This document shows, in pieces, positions 10,540 through 18,206 of a DNA stretch of 64,000 bases. Made by a program: the position numbers and the translations under genes. Within the stretch, counting starts at the first letter, position 1; each line of letters begins with the position of its first letter. The notes beneath the pieces were generated by a model. The model had not been told where the DNA came from. It did not search any database and saw only the letters and a program-made list of their open reading frames with translations. Origin of the DNA: Nocardioides sp. TF02-7 (GTDB taxonomy: Bacteria; Actinomycetota; Actinomycetes; Propionibacteriales; Nocardioidaceae); NCBI RefSeq assembly GCF_022437945.1, contig NZ_CP092535.1:2852001-2916000 (forward strand). The letters are read 5' to 3'.

Positions 10540-11030
10540 GTGAACGTCACCACCCTGATGGTGGTCGGGCTCTTCGGCCTGATCGGTCTCTCGATGCTCG
10601 CCGTTGTCGTCCTCGTCGTGGTGCTCGTCGTGCGGAGCGGGCGGACCAGCTCCGTTGCCGCCCGGTGCTCCGTTGCGGTGGAACGTGATGGTCTTCGGCA
10701 ACGGCCCGATCGGGCGCGTCGGCGGGACTGCCGGGGCGGACGTCGGGACGCTCGAGATCCGCGACGGCCATCTCGCCTACCAGCCCGACGGCGCCGCGGA
10801 GCCCGCGTGGTGGGTGCCGTGCGCGGGCCTGCCGGTCCGGCTGCAGACGGTGGGGCTGCGCGGCCTGCGCACGTTGACGATCCATGCGCCGACCGGCCCG
10901 ATGCACGTCGCGGTGAGCCGGGGAGCACATCAACCGGGTCGTCGACAACCCGCTCAAGGACCTCCGCGAGGCGCGCTACGCCGCGGAGCTGCACCGGGTG
11001 CTGACCGCGCACGGCGCCCGGCCCTGCTGA
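10540..11030 (+). CDS. Single-span membrane protein of unknown function (two frame breaks)
   Basis: About 162 residues after correction. Residues ~4-31 are a strong hydrophobic helix (VVGLFGLIGLSML), followed by a PPGAPLRWNVMVFG segment and a small soluble domain (DVGTLEIRDGHLAYQ, AWWVPC) that may be PH-like. Extra G bases near 10638 and near 10921 break the frame; the corrected tail reads EHINRVVDNPLKDLRE and ends at TGA 11028-11030. The GTG start at 10540 follows GGAGGTCGG. I do not recognise the family. It is convergent with the VOC gene. Confidence 0.6.
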
Positions 11031-11047
11031 CGCCGGTCGGGAGCTGC

Positions 11048-11485
11048 TCAGCCCTTCTGCAGCGCCTCCGCGAGCATCACGATGATGCCGCTGGGCCCGC
11101 GGACGTAGGTGAGCTTGTAGACGTCCTCGTACGTCGCCACGCCGCGCAGCGGGTGGCAGCCGTGCCGCGCGGCGACGGCCAGGGCCTCGTCGAGGTCGTC
11201 GACGGAGAAGGCGACCCGGTGCATGCCGATCTCGTTGGGACGCGTCGGCTCGGTCTCGATCGCCTCGGGGTGGAGGTACTCGAAGAGCTCGAGCCGGCCG
11301 TGGCCGTCCGGGGTCTGGAGCATGGCGATCTTGGCGTGGTTGCCGTCGAGTCCGACGGCGGTGTCGGTCCACTCGCCGCTGACGGTGTCACGCCCGAGGA
11401 CCGTGAGCCCGAGGTCGGTGAAGAAGGCGATCGTCGCCTCGAGGTCGCGGACGGCGATGCCGACGTTCTCCAGCTTGATGGCCAT
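11048..11485 (-). CDS. VOC (glyoxalase/bleomycin-resistance) family protein
   Basis: A 145-residue protein with the paired beta-alpha-beta-beta-beta modules of vicinal-oxygen-chelate enzymes. It opens with KLENVGIAVRDLEATIAFF. Candidate metal ligands are the Glu in LELFEYL, the His in GMHRVAFSVDD and the closing GPSGIIVML. This is close to methylmalonyl-CoA epimerase-like and glyoxalase-like members, but the substrate cannot be read from the sequence. The ATG at 11485 is preferred; a GTG at 11494 is an alternative, and neither has a clear ribosome site. It lies downstream of the GMC oxidoreductase gene, separated from it by a strong hairpin. Confidence 0.8.
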   Translation of the reverse strand: MAIKLENVGIAVRDLEATIAFFTDLGLTVLGRDTVSGEWTDTAVGLDGNHAKIAMLQTPDGHGRLELFEYLHPEAIETEPTRPNEIGMHRVAFSVDDLDEALAVAARHGCHPLRGVATYEDVYKLTYVRGPSGIIVMLAEALQKG

Positions 11486-11503
11486 GGGTCGCACGCTACG
11501 ACA

Positions 11504-11536
11504 CCGGGGCGGCAGGCGCTCGGCCTGCCGCCCCGG
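11504..11536 (-). terminator. 13-bp perfect hairpin downstream of the GMC oxidoreductase
   Basis: Arms 11504-11516 and 11524-11536 pair over 13 bp around a 7-nt loop. The hairpin begins 20 bases past the GMC oxidoreductase stop on the minus strand and lies just before the VOC start. It probably ends the oxidoreductase transcript. Confidence 0.65.
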
Positions 11537-11555
11537 GGTCCGGGGCTCGCCCGGG

Positions 11556-13185
11556 TCAGGCGGCCAGCCGCCGGCGGGCGTCCTGCTGGACGAGGTCCGC
11601 GCCGCGCTCGGCGATCATCAGGACCGTCGGGTGGATGTTGCCCGTCATCTGCACCGGCATGACCGACGCGTCGACCACGCGGAGGCCGTCGACGCCGCGC
11701 ACTCGCAGCTGCGGGTCGACCACGGCCAGGTCGTCGGTGCCGATCCGGGCGGTGCCGGCGTAGTGGAAGCCGGTGTTGGCCGACTCGCGCATGTAGTCGA
11801 GGAGGCCCTCGTCGGTGTCGGCGAGCGGCCCGGGCTCCACCTCGCGGATGTCGAGCCCGGCCGGCATGGCGTCCGCGATCCGCTTCGCGATGCGCATGCC
11901 CTTCATCAGCACCTGCTGGTCCTCCTCGGAGGACAGGTGGTTGAAGGTGATGTCGGCCGGCGCGGTGGGGTCGGCGGAGGTGATCCGCACGTGGCCGCGG
12001 CTCTTCGGCCGCCCCTCGTACATGGCGAGCCGGAACCCGGAGGTGTCCGCCAGGTCCCAGCCCTTGTCGCCGGGCATGAACGGGAGGAAGTGGAGCTGCA
12101 GGTCCGGCTCGGCCAGCCCCGGGTCGGTCTTGACGTAGGAGCCGGCGAGGGAGGCGCCGATGGTCAGCGGCCCGGAGCGGTCGCCGGCCAGGTACTTCAC
12201 GCCGTTGAAGCCCTGCTTGAGCATGCTCCCGACCATCGCGTTGAACGTGTCCTTGCTCGACGTCGTGTACTTCCGGCCGACCTGGATGTGGTCCATCAGG
12301 TGCTCACCGATGCCCGGCAGGTCGTGGACGACCTCGATCCCGTGCGCCTTGAGGAGCGCGGCCGGGCCGATGCCCGACAGCTGCAGGAGCTGCGGCGTAC
12401 GCAGGGCTCCGGTGCTGAGGATCGTCTCCCGGGCCGCGGTCACGGTCAGCTCCTGACCGTCCTTGCGGTAGGCGACCCCGACCGCGCGCCGGCCCTCGAG
12501 GACGACCCTCGTCACGAACGCCTCGGTCAGCACGGTGAGGTTCGGGCGCTTGCGCGCCTCCTTGAGGATGGTCTGCGAGGTGGAGGAACGTACGCCGTCG
12601 CGGGTGGCGACGTCCCAGTAGCCGGAGCCCTCCGGGCTGCCGGAGTTGAAGTCGACGTGCTTGCCGGTGCCCAGCACCCGCGCCGCGGTGTCGATGTAGG
12701 CGTCGGCGAGAGGCGTCTTCCAGCGGGCGTTCTCGACCGCGATCGGGCCGCCGGTGCCGTGCAGGCCGGTGTCGCCGCGATAGCTGTCCTCGTACCGCTT
12801 GTGGAAGGGCAGGACGTCGTCCCAGCCCCAGCCCTCGGCGCCCGACTCGACCCAGGCGCGGTAGTCGTCCTTGGTGCCGCGCACGTGGATCAGCCCGTTG
12901 ATGGCGCCCGAGCCGCCGACGAGCTTGCCGGCGGGCAGCTGGAAGGAGCGGCCCTTGAGGCCGGGTTCGGCCGAGGTCTCGTAGTCCTGCCAGATGTACT
13001 TGTCGTTGAACAGGATGAGGCCGAAGCCGAGCGGGATCCGCGACCACGGGCTGCGGTCCTCGGGGGCCGGCCTCGAGCAGGAGGACCTGGTTCTCCGGGT
13101 TCTCCGACAGGCGGGACGCGACGATGGAACCGGCCGATCCGGCTCCGGCGACGATGTAGTCGTACTGGCGTGGCAGGTGCTTCAT
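11556..13185 (-). CDS. GMC-family FAD oxidoreductase, choline-dehydrogenase-like (one frame break)
   Basis: About 542 residues, the usual length for this family of FAD alcohol dehydrogenases. The N-terminal dinucleotide site [13 protein letters not shown] (~residue 12), the [16 protein letters not shown] signature, the second GMC signature ([16 protein letters not shown]) and the C-terminal [17 protein letters not shown] with the active-site His are present. The frame breaks near 13064 where five C should be four. The ATG at 13185 has a GGAG site. It is divergent from the MarR gene at 13362, with the palindrome at 13321-13340 in the shared gap, so MarR probably controls it. BetA-like chemistry is likely; substrate unproven. 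Confidence 0.85.
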
Positions 13186-13320
13186 GCCCTTCTCCTTCCG
13201 CCGCGAGCGCGTGGCCGCGGCCTTTGTCGAACGGTCTGGTTCGCACTGTCGACGGGGGCCTCGGCGCCGGGGGGAGTCGCTCTCCCCTCCGAGGCGCGTC
13301 ACCAGGTAGAACGACAGAGA

Positions 13321-13340
13321 TAGTTGGTTTGTTCCAACTA
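13321..13340. promoter_or_regulatory. Palindromic MarR-type operator
   Basis: TAGTTGG, six bases, CCAACTA is a perfect 7-bp inverted repeat with AT-rich ends, set in the gap between the divergent GMC oxidoreductase and MarR genes, 21 bases before the MarR ATG. Size and symmetry fit a MarR dimer. The inference is autoregulation and control of the oxidoreductase. Confidence 0.65.
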
Positions 13341-13361
13341 AATGGCGGTAGGGTCGTCGCC

Positions 13362-13871
13362 ATGCCCGACGAAGCGCCCCAGACCGCTGCCGAGGCCGCG
13401 GCGGCCCTCGAGCGCGCCGTACCGATGCTGGTGCGCTGGTTCACCCGCAGCGACGTGAAGCGCGCGATGCTCGGCGACGCCGAGCCGACCCTGTCCTGGA
13501 CCGACGCCTGGCTGCTGGGCCGGATCACCGACACCGGGCCGGTCCGGATCTCGGCGCTCGCGGACTGGCAGGAGGTGGACCGGTCCACGATGACCACCCA
13601 GCTCCGGCGGCTCGAGAACCTCGGACTGGTCGAGCGGAGCGGCGACCCGCAGGACGGCCGGGCGGTCCTCGTCCGGGCGACCCGCGCGGGCGTCGCCCGG
13701 CACGGGCGCACGAAGCAGACGGCCCGCCGGATCTACCGGGGGCTGCTGGACGACTGGTCGGACGACGACCTGCGGACGGTCGCGGAGGCGGCGCGACGGC
13801 TCACGGAGACGCTGGAGCGACCCCGCACCCCGCCCCGGGCCGGCGGGCGAGCGGCTACGGTCGGGCCATGA
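13362..13871 (+). CDS. MarR-family transcriptional regulator
   Basis: A 169-residue winged-helix regulator. The core runs from about residue 45 to 115: [10 protein letters not shown], the recognition region [32 protein letters not shown] and the wing [13 protein letters not shown] match the MarR pattern. It reads away from the GMC oxidoreductase and has a palindrome just upstream, so it probably represses itself and that enzyme in response to a small ligand, perhaps the oxidoreductase substrate. Its TGA overlaps the ATG of the ASCH gene, so the two are coupled. Confidence 0.88.
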   Translation: MPDEAPQTAAEAAAALERAVPMLVRWFTRSDVKRAMLGDAEPTLSWTDAWLLGRITDTGPVRISALADWQEVDRSTMTTQLRRLENLGLVERSGDPQDGRAVLVRATRAGVARHGRTKQTARRIYRGLLDDWSDDDLRTVAEAARRLTETLERPRTPPRAGGRAATVGP

Positions 13872-14260
13872 CCTGGCCCCGCGTGGACGGACTGCGTGCC
13901 CTGGAGCTCGGGACGCCCGGCGAGCTGCGAGCCCGCCTCAACGGCCTGGTCCTGGCCGGTCGGAAGCGCGCCACCGCCGGCCTGCTCGGGGAGTACGACG
14001 AGGAGGGCGAGGCCCTCGAGCACCCGGGGGAGCGGCTGGCGCTCCTCGACGACGCCGGCGCCCGGATCGCCACCGTCGAGGTCACCTCGGTCGAGACCGT
14101 CCGCTTCGCCGACGTGCCGTGGGAGTTCGCCGCGGCCGAGGGGGAGGGCGACCGCGACCTCGAGGAGTGGCGCGCCGGCCACCGGCGGTTCTGGGCGGCG
14201 GAGGGCACGGCGGTGACCGATGACACCGAGGTCGTGCTCGTGCGCTTCGAGCTGGCCTGA
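13868..14260 (+). CDS. ASCH-domain protein
   Basis: A 130-residue single-domain protein of the ASCH (PUA-like) superfamily. RKRATAGLLGEY near residues 37-48, the central beta segments (RLALLDDAGARIATVEV) and WRAGHRRFW fit this fold, which is thought to bind RNA or nucleotides. Its ATG overlaps the MarR stop (ATGA), so it is co-translated with that regulator. Role unknown. The following 165 bases to the next gene contain no coding sequence I can support. Confidence 0.75.
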   Translation: MTWPRVDGLRALELGTPGELRARLNGLVLAGRKRATAGLLGEYDEEGEALEHPGERLALLDDAGARIATVEVTSVETVRFADVPWEFAAAEGEGDRDLEEWRAGHRRFWAAEGTAVTDDTEVVLVRFELA

Positions 14261-14427
14261 CGGCCTCGGGGCGGGGATGGCGCCCGCACGAGGCGTTCAC
14301 GGTCGAGGACGAGAGGTGCTCGGGCTCGGCGCCAGAGCCCTCGGCGTGAACCCTGCTGCTATGGGCGGCATGGTTGGGCGTTTCGCCCTGACACGCATGC
14401 GCCGATTTCGCTGGTCGCGCATGGCCC

Positions 14428-14724
14428 TTACTCAGTGCCAAGATCGTCATCGGGCATCTCGAAGGAGCGGAGAGCCTCCGGTTCGTAGTCGTCACTGACG
14501 GGCAGTCCCAGGGCCATGAGCGCTGCTCGCGAGGGCAGCTGGTCATCGAAAATCCCGAAGGGGCGCGTTCGTTCTTCGTCTCTCCACAGACCACCTTCGA
14601 GGTCGCCACTCCTCAGCAGGCGCTGCACCGTCTCTTGATCCAACCCGCTGGCGCGGCAGAAGTCTTCGATCAGCAGCACGCCGCGCGCGTGGAGGAGTGG
14701 TTCGTCGCCCGGCTCGTCACCCAT
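14428..14724 (-). CDS. Small protein of unknown function, HTH-like
   Basis: A 98-residue acidic protein starting at ATG 14724 (MGDEPGDEPLL). The middle (IEDFCRASGLDQETVQRLLRSGDLEGG) has the spacing of a small MerR/excisionase-like helix-turn-helix. The tail SRAALMALGLPVSDDYEPEAL is distinctive but I cannot name a family. The frame stays open upstream to 14865, but that part would cross the 29-nt repeat, so I prefer the inner start even though its ribosome site is weak. It is on the same strand as the HEPN-MNT pair, 247 bases downstream, and may be part of that accessory region. Confidence 0.5.
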   Translation of the reverse strand: MGDEPGDEPLLHARGVLLIEDFCRASGLDQETVQRLLRSGDLEGGLWRDEERTRPFGIFDDQLPSRAALMALGLPVSDDYEPEALRSFEMPDDDLGTE

Positions 14725-14776
14725 GGCGGCAGCATGACACCTGGGTCCGCTCCTCGCCATGACCGCACGATGAGCG

Positions 14777-14805
14777 GGCTTGCACGCTATGCCCTCAGCG
14801 CGGCA
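14777..14805 (+). repeat. 29-nt direct repeat, copy 1
   Basis: These 29 bases (beginning GGCTTGCACGCTATG) are identical to 16068-16096. The match extends imperfectly on both sides (GAGC before, ATGA after). It lies between the small HTH-like gene and the HEPN gene, so the two copies bracket the toxin-antitoxin pair at a distance of 1291 bases. Confidence 0.85.
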
Positions 14806-14970
14806 GATGAGTGCGTCTCGGTCCCACCGCTGCGAGTTCGGCAAGCAACGAGGCCGCAGGTGCACGTTTCGGCAACCAGCCAGGGCCGTCGCCCGTGGAA
14901 GCTGCCCGCCTGACTGACGCGACCACCCAGCCTGCGACTGCTTCCGCGTCCGACGGGTGCCGTCCCCGCG

Positions 14971-15351
14971 TCAGCGGGCGGTGACCACCGATTCGGCTCC
15001 GTCGAGCATCCGCGTTGCCCATTCGACTGCCTTGTTGGCTTCCGCTTTCGCAATGGACGCGGACTGGTATTGCGACTTGGTCTTGAGCTTCAGAAGCCGG
15101 CTGAAGGTAGGAGCGAGGGCCGCTCCTGCCGGCCCGGCGGCCTTCAGTTCTGCCACCGCCTCATTGTGGTTGTCGGCCTTGCGCGTAGTACCTGTCAGGC
15201 GGAGGCAGATGGCGTCCTTGGAGTTGATCCCGGAGATCACAGCGTCTGATGTAGCCGCGTTGAACAGTTCGACGTCGAGGTTGAACTGGGCGGCCTGGAG
15301 GAACTCTCTGGCCTTGGCGAGGTGTGCGCGTGCATCTTCGAGCGCACTCAT
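14971..15351 (-). CDS. HEPN-domain protein, putative RNase toxin of a HEPN-MNT pair
   Basis: A 126-residue helical protein. The HEPN signature R-x4-H is present as RKADNH at residues 57-62, in a domain opening with ARAHLAKAREFLQAAQ. HEPN partners of minimal nucleotidyltransferases are RNases that are silenced by AMPylation. The Tyr two residues after the His that is the modified residue in the studied RX4HXY toxins is not seen (the sequence is HNE), so the target residue may differ. The ATG overlaps the TGA of the MNT gene. Hand-counted GC over 15181-15300 is 73 of 120, clearly below the flanks, which suggests horizontal transfer. Confidence 0.8.
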   Translation of the reverse strand: MSALEDARAHLAKAREFLQAAQFNLDVELFNAATSDAVISGINSKDAICLRLTGTTRKADNHNEAVAELKAAGPAGAALAPTFSRLLKLKTKSQYQSASIAKAEANKAVEWATRMLDGAESVVTAR

Positions 15352-15986
15352 CGCCTGACCGCTTTCCGGAGAAGTGTTCGCACATCTGGGCCGAACAGGT
15401 TGATCGCATCTGCATATAGGTCCGACGCGAGGCGGTCCTTGCGAACGGCGGCCGCCTCGAGCTCGTCGAGGGTGAGCTCGAGGACTTCGCAGTGGTTTCC
15501 CGACCAGGCAGCTACCTTCGACATCAGCGCATCGACTTGTCCGTGCCAGGCATCCTGTGGCTCCTTGTCGTCGTCGGTCGCGCGACGGACCACGAGCACG
15601 TCGATGTCACTGTCGGGCCCAGCATCACCTCGAGCGGCGGATCCGAACAGGCAGGCGGCCAGCGGCGGGTGGGCCCACTCCCGGAAGTCGTCGCGGATAC
15701 GTTCAACCAGCAGGCCCCACATGTTGGCAAGTGCGAGCACTCCCGGAGCGGCCACGTGTTCCCGGTTGAGCCTGTAGAACTTCGCCGGGGGACGGCTTTC
15801 GCGGAGAACAACGCCGGCGTCTGCAAGCTCACCGAGGACGGCATTGACGCGTGACTGGCCCACCTTGCCGTTGACAAGCTCGGCGACCTTTCGGCCACTG
15901 AGCGGCTCCGCCGTGCGCGCTAGGACTGCAAGGACTGCGCCGTGAGCACTGGGAATGACCGCGCGCATCGGATCTGACAAGTCCAA
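15348..15986 (-). CDS. MNT-family nucleotidyltransferase antitoxin with N-terminal winged helix
   Basis: A 212-residue protein. Residues 13-75 look like a winged helix-turn-helix (LSGRKVAELVNGKVGQSRVNAVLGEL). Residues ~108-190 are a minimal nucleotidyltransferase with an exact G-S-x10-D-x-D motif (G115 S116, D127, D129), the metal and NTP site. It probably AMPylates the HEPN partner and uses the winged helix to repress its own operon. The start is TTG at 15986, chosen because GGAGGAGG lies six bases upstream; the ATG seven codons in is an alternative. A 10-bp inverted repeat upstream is a candidate operator. Confidence 0.82.
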   Translation of the reverse strand: MDLSDPMRAVIPSAHGAVLAVLARTAEPLSGRKVAELVNGKVGQSRVNAVLGELADAGVVLRESRPPAKFYRLNREHVAAPGVLALANMWGLLVERIRDDFREWAHPPLAACLFGSAARGDAGPDSDIDVLVVRRATDDDKEPQDAWHGQVDALMSKVAAWSGNHCEVLELTLDELEAAAVRKDRLASDLYADAINLFGPDVRTLLRKAVRR

Positions 15987-16005
15987 GATGAGCCTCCTCC
16001 GAGAC

Positions 16006-16043
16006 TGAGCACAATACCACTCGCTTGAGCGGCATAGTGCTCA
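16006..16043. promoter_or_regulatory. Inverted repeat upstream of the MNT gene, candidate operator
   Basis: TGAGCACAAT at 16006-16015 and ATAGTGCTCA at 16034-16043 pair with one mismatch around an 18-base centre. It lies 20-57 bases upstream of the TTG start of the MNT gene. Since that protein has a winged helix, this is a plausible site for autorepression. Confidence 0.5.
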
Positions 16044-16067
16044 TCCTGTACCGTGGTGCAAGGAGCC

Positions 16068-16096
16068 GGCTTGCACGCTATGCCCTCAGCGCGGCA
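16068..16096 (+). repeat. 29-nt direct repeat, copy 2
   Basis: Identical over 29 bases to 14777-14805. It lies upstream of the MNT gene, followed at once by a third, degenerate copy. Confidence 0.85.
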
Positions 16097-16097
16097 T

Positions 16098-16132
16098 GAG
16101 CGGGCTCGCACGCTCTGCCCTATGTGCGGCAT
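16098..16132 (+). repeat. Degenerate third copy of the 29-nt repeat
   Basis: GAGCGGGCTCGCACGCTCTG and the following TGTGCGGCATGA follow the pattern of the two identical copies with a few substitutions (T to C, A to C, CAG to ATG). It is in tandem with copy 2. The remaining bases up to 16351 hold no gene I can support. Confidence 0.6.
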
Positions 16133-16257
16133 GACCGGAGGTGCCAGGCGGACATTCCACGAGTAGCCTTTGGCGTGAGCCCGCCCAACGCGTCCAAGCC
16201 GGTAGGACGCGTCACTGAGCACACGGTTGGTTGCCCGTTCGAGTCGGCCCGGGTCCG

Positions 16258-16285
16258 AAGAGCCACGGCAGTCGCCGTGGCTCTT
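16258..16285. terminator. 12-bp perfect hairpin
   Basis: Arms 16258-16269 and 16274-16285 pair perfectly around the 4-nt loop AGTC. It lies in the gap upstream of the MNT gene and beyond the 3' end of the HNH nuclease gene, whose stop is at 16352. It could end the nuclease transcript on the minus strand; no T run is present. Confidence 0.5.
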
Positions 16286-16351
16286 GAAAATTCCGCTCAT
16301 CGAGGCGTCCGCAACTCGGCATGAGCGCGCGCTTCGCACGAGCACGACTAC

Positions 16352-17725
16352 TCAGCTGCGGCGTTTAGTGATGAACAGGTCGCCGTCGGGCAGGCGTCGG
16401 TGCTCGTAGTTCGGGTTCTCGATCAGTCGGTGGTGGTAGGCGCACAAGCAGACGCCGTCGTCGATGCTCGTGGACCCGCCGTCCCGCCAGGCGTGGAGGT
16501 GGTGGATCTCGCACCACTGCGGTTTCACCCGACAGCCTCGGGCCCGACATCGCTTGTCGCGTCGTCGGATGGCTTTGCGTTGGTGCGGGGTGTGGAGGCG
16601 GCGGGTGCGGCCGAGGTCGAGGACCTCGCTGTCGCTGCCGAGGACGACGGGGATGATGCCGGCGTTGCAGGCCAGACGTCGGGCTTCGGCGGCGGTGATG
16701 TTCGGTCCGTGTTCGAGATCGGGTTCGACGAGCCCGGCGACACCGAGCTCGGAACGCAGATCCTCCAACGTGATCGTGACGAGGACGGTGGTGGCGTCCC
16801 CGCCGTGCTCGGGGAGCCGGTCGGGGTCGAGCCGCTCCAGAAGGGTGCAGAACGCCAGGGCGCGCTTCTTGGGGTAGGGGATCCGGTCGCCTTCGTCGTG
16901 ACACCCGATGATCTCGGTCCCGTCAGGGAGCTCGGTGGTCGTCGGCTCCAACGGCTCCGCATCGCCGGTTTCGGTCGTCTGGGTCTCGTCCTCGACGGTG
17001 TCGGGGCCGCGGTGGCGCGGTGAGGTGAGGGCGTCGAGGTAGGTGTCGAGCCGTTTCGCCGCGGGGGTGGGGATGATTCCGGAGATGCGCGAGGTGCCGT
17101 CGCCGAGGTCGCGGATCGAGAGCCGGGACCGTTCCTCGGCGGTGGCTTCTTCCTCGGCCAGCTTCTTCGCGTCCTCTTCGTCGGCGATCTCGGGTGCGAC
17201 CACGTGCAGGATGTGTCGGCCGAGGATGCGGAGCTGGGTGGGGGCGAACTGGGCGGCGCAGTCGACGAGGGTCTCCTCGGCGTCGGCCTTGACCTGCAGC
17301 CCGACCCGTTTGGGCAGGGCGTCGACGGCGCGGACGATCACCCACGCCTGCTCCTCACTCACCCGGCCGTCGGCGAACGCCGCCGCTACGACGGGGAACC
17401 GGTCGTCCAACGCCTTCGCGAGCCGTTGGTCGGCCCGGGCGTCGCGCAGGTCGGCGTTCACCTCGTGCGCCAACCACGACGCCACGTCCGCGGCGGCGTT
17501 CTCGCTGGCCACGTCGGACGAGGCAGCCATCACTTTCAGCCGCAGCGCCTTGACCTGGTTCTCCACCGCGTGGAGCTTCGTGATCACCCGGGCCTTGGCG
17601 TCGGTGGTCATGAAGGTCGCCTCAAGCTCGGCGGCGTCGTTCACGGTCTCCGCGAGGAGTCGTGCGCACGCCTCGACCGGATGCGTCCCAGGGGGAGCAC
17701 CGGTGGTGGGCGGGCCTTCGAACAT
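16352..17725 (-). CDS. DUF222 / HNH endonuclease family protein (13E12-repeat type)
   Basis: A 457-residue protein of the large actinobacterial DUF222-HNH family. The N-terminal two thirds is the helical DUF222 region (AELEATFMTTDAKARVI, VSEEQAWVIVRAVDALP). The C-terminus is an HNH nuclease domain: CRARGC, WCEIHHLHAWRDGG and CLCAYHHRLIE supply the Cys and His residues. These proteins are multicopy and probably selfish or repeat-associated; their role is unsettled. ATG 17725 (MFEGPP) is the family-like start, though its AGGAG lies very close; a TTG thirty bases upstream is also open. It adjoins the repeat-rich accessory region. Confidence 0.85.
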   Translation of the reverse strand: MFEGPPTTGAPPGTHPVEACARLLAETVNDAAELEATFMTTDAKARVITKLHAVENQVKALRLKVMAASSDVASENAAADVASWLAHEVNADLRDARADQRLAKALDDRFPVVAAAFADGRVSEEQAWVIVRAVDALPKRVGLQVKADAEETLVDCAAQFAPTQLRILGRHILHVVAPEIADEEDAKKLAEEEATAEERSRLSIRDLGDGTSRISGIIPTPAAKRLDTYLDALTSPRHRGPDTVEDETQTTETGDAEPLEPTTTELPDGTEIIGCHDEGDRIPYPKKRALAFCTLLERLDPDRLPEHGGDATTVLVTITLEDLRSELGVAGLVEPDLEHGPNITAAEARRLACNAGIIPVVLGSDSEVLDLGRTRRLHTPHQRKAIRRRDKRCRARGCRVKPQWCEIHHLHAWRDGGSTSIDDGVCLCAYHHRLIENPNYEHRRLPDGDLFITKRRS

Positions 17726-17955
17726 GCTCCTATCGAAGCACCAGCCGCCCGCCAAGAATCCCGCTCAACCACGAGGGTTGTGGAGAACTTCGGCCCAAGA
17801 ACCGCCTGTGGACGACAAGTGGGCTTTCTCTCGGCTGCGCCGCTTCGATCGCGTTCAGCGAGCCCGGTCGGAACCATCGCCCCACGCTGCGGCAGCGCCG
17901 ACGAGGCGACGAAACCGTCGGCGGCGACGCGTACTGTTCGCCAGGTGAATGCGCG

Positions 17956-18206
17956 ATGAGCAAGGAAGCAGCAGTGCGGGGCGATGCGAGAGGCCCGCTA
18001 CAACAAGAGGGCGGCGACGTCGACCACCGCCCCGACGCCGGCCAGGCCGGCCGTACGACCCGCGAAGGCCGCGAAGGCCGCGGACTCCGGCGCAAGTGGC
18101 CCGGCCCCGTCGACCAGCGGCGCACTGTGCGGACACCGTTCGATGAACGGACGCACGTGCACCCGCGAGTTGGGCCACGCGGCGAAGACTCACCGCTACT
18201 CCCTAG
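17956..18206 (+). CDS. Small Cys/His-rich protein (two probable frame breaks)
   Basis: A proposed 82-residue protein. The C-terminal part has a regular Cys/His pattern, CGHRSMNGRTC then ELGHAAKTHRY, that looks like a small metal-binding or treble-clef-like unit. It requires removing one G near 17975 (joining MSKEAAVRAM to REARYNKR) and one C at 18201-18203, which creates a TAG at 18204-18206. That stop shares the palindrome CTAG with the stop of the convergent flavoprotein gene, the same arrangement as at 40152-40155, which supports the model. The middle is Ala/Pro-rich and low complexity. No family recognised. Confidence 0.45.

Noticed and set aside
14787..15053. Open frame of 88 codons on the minus strand between the HTH-like and HEPN genes
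   Set aside because: It crosses the 29-nt repeat and the HEPN 3' end, has no family features and no ribosome site.
16183..16257. tRNA-like arms: a 6-bp stem with GG-containing loop at 16190-16210 and a TTCGAGT T-loop-like segment at 16238-16244, with tRNA-like spacing
   Set aside because: No acceptor stem pairs, the anticodon arm does not fold, and the T-stem has a mismatch. At most a decayed tRNA relic; not annotated.
14428..17725. Integrative element with integrase
   Set aside because: Lower GC and repeats are present but no integrase, excisionase or attachment site at a tRNA could be identified.
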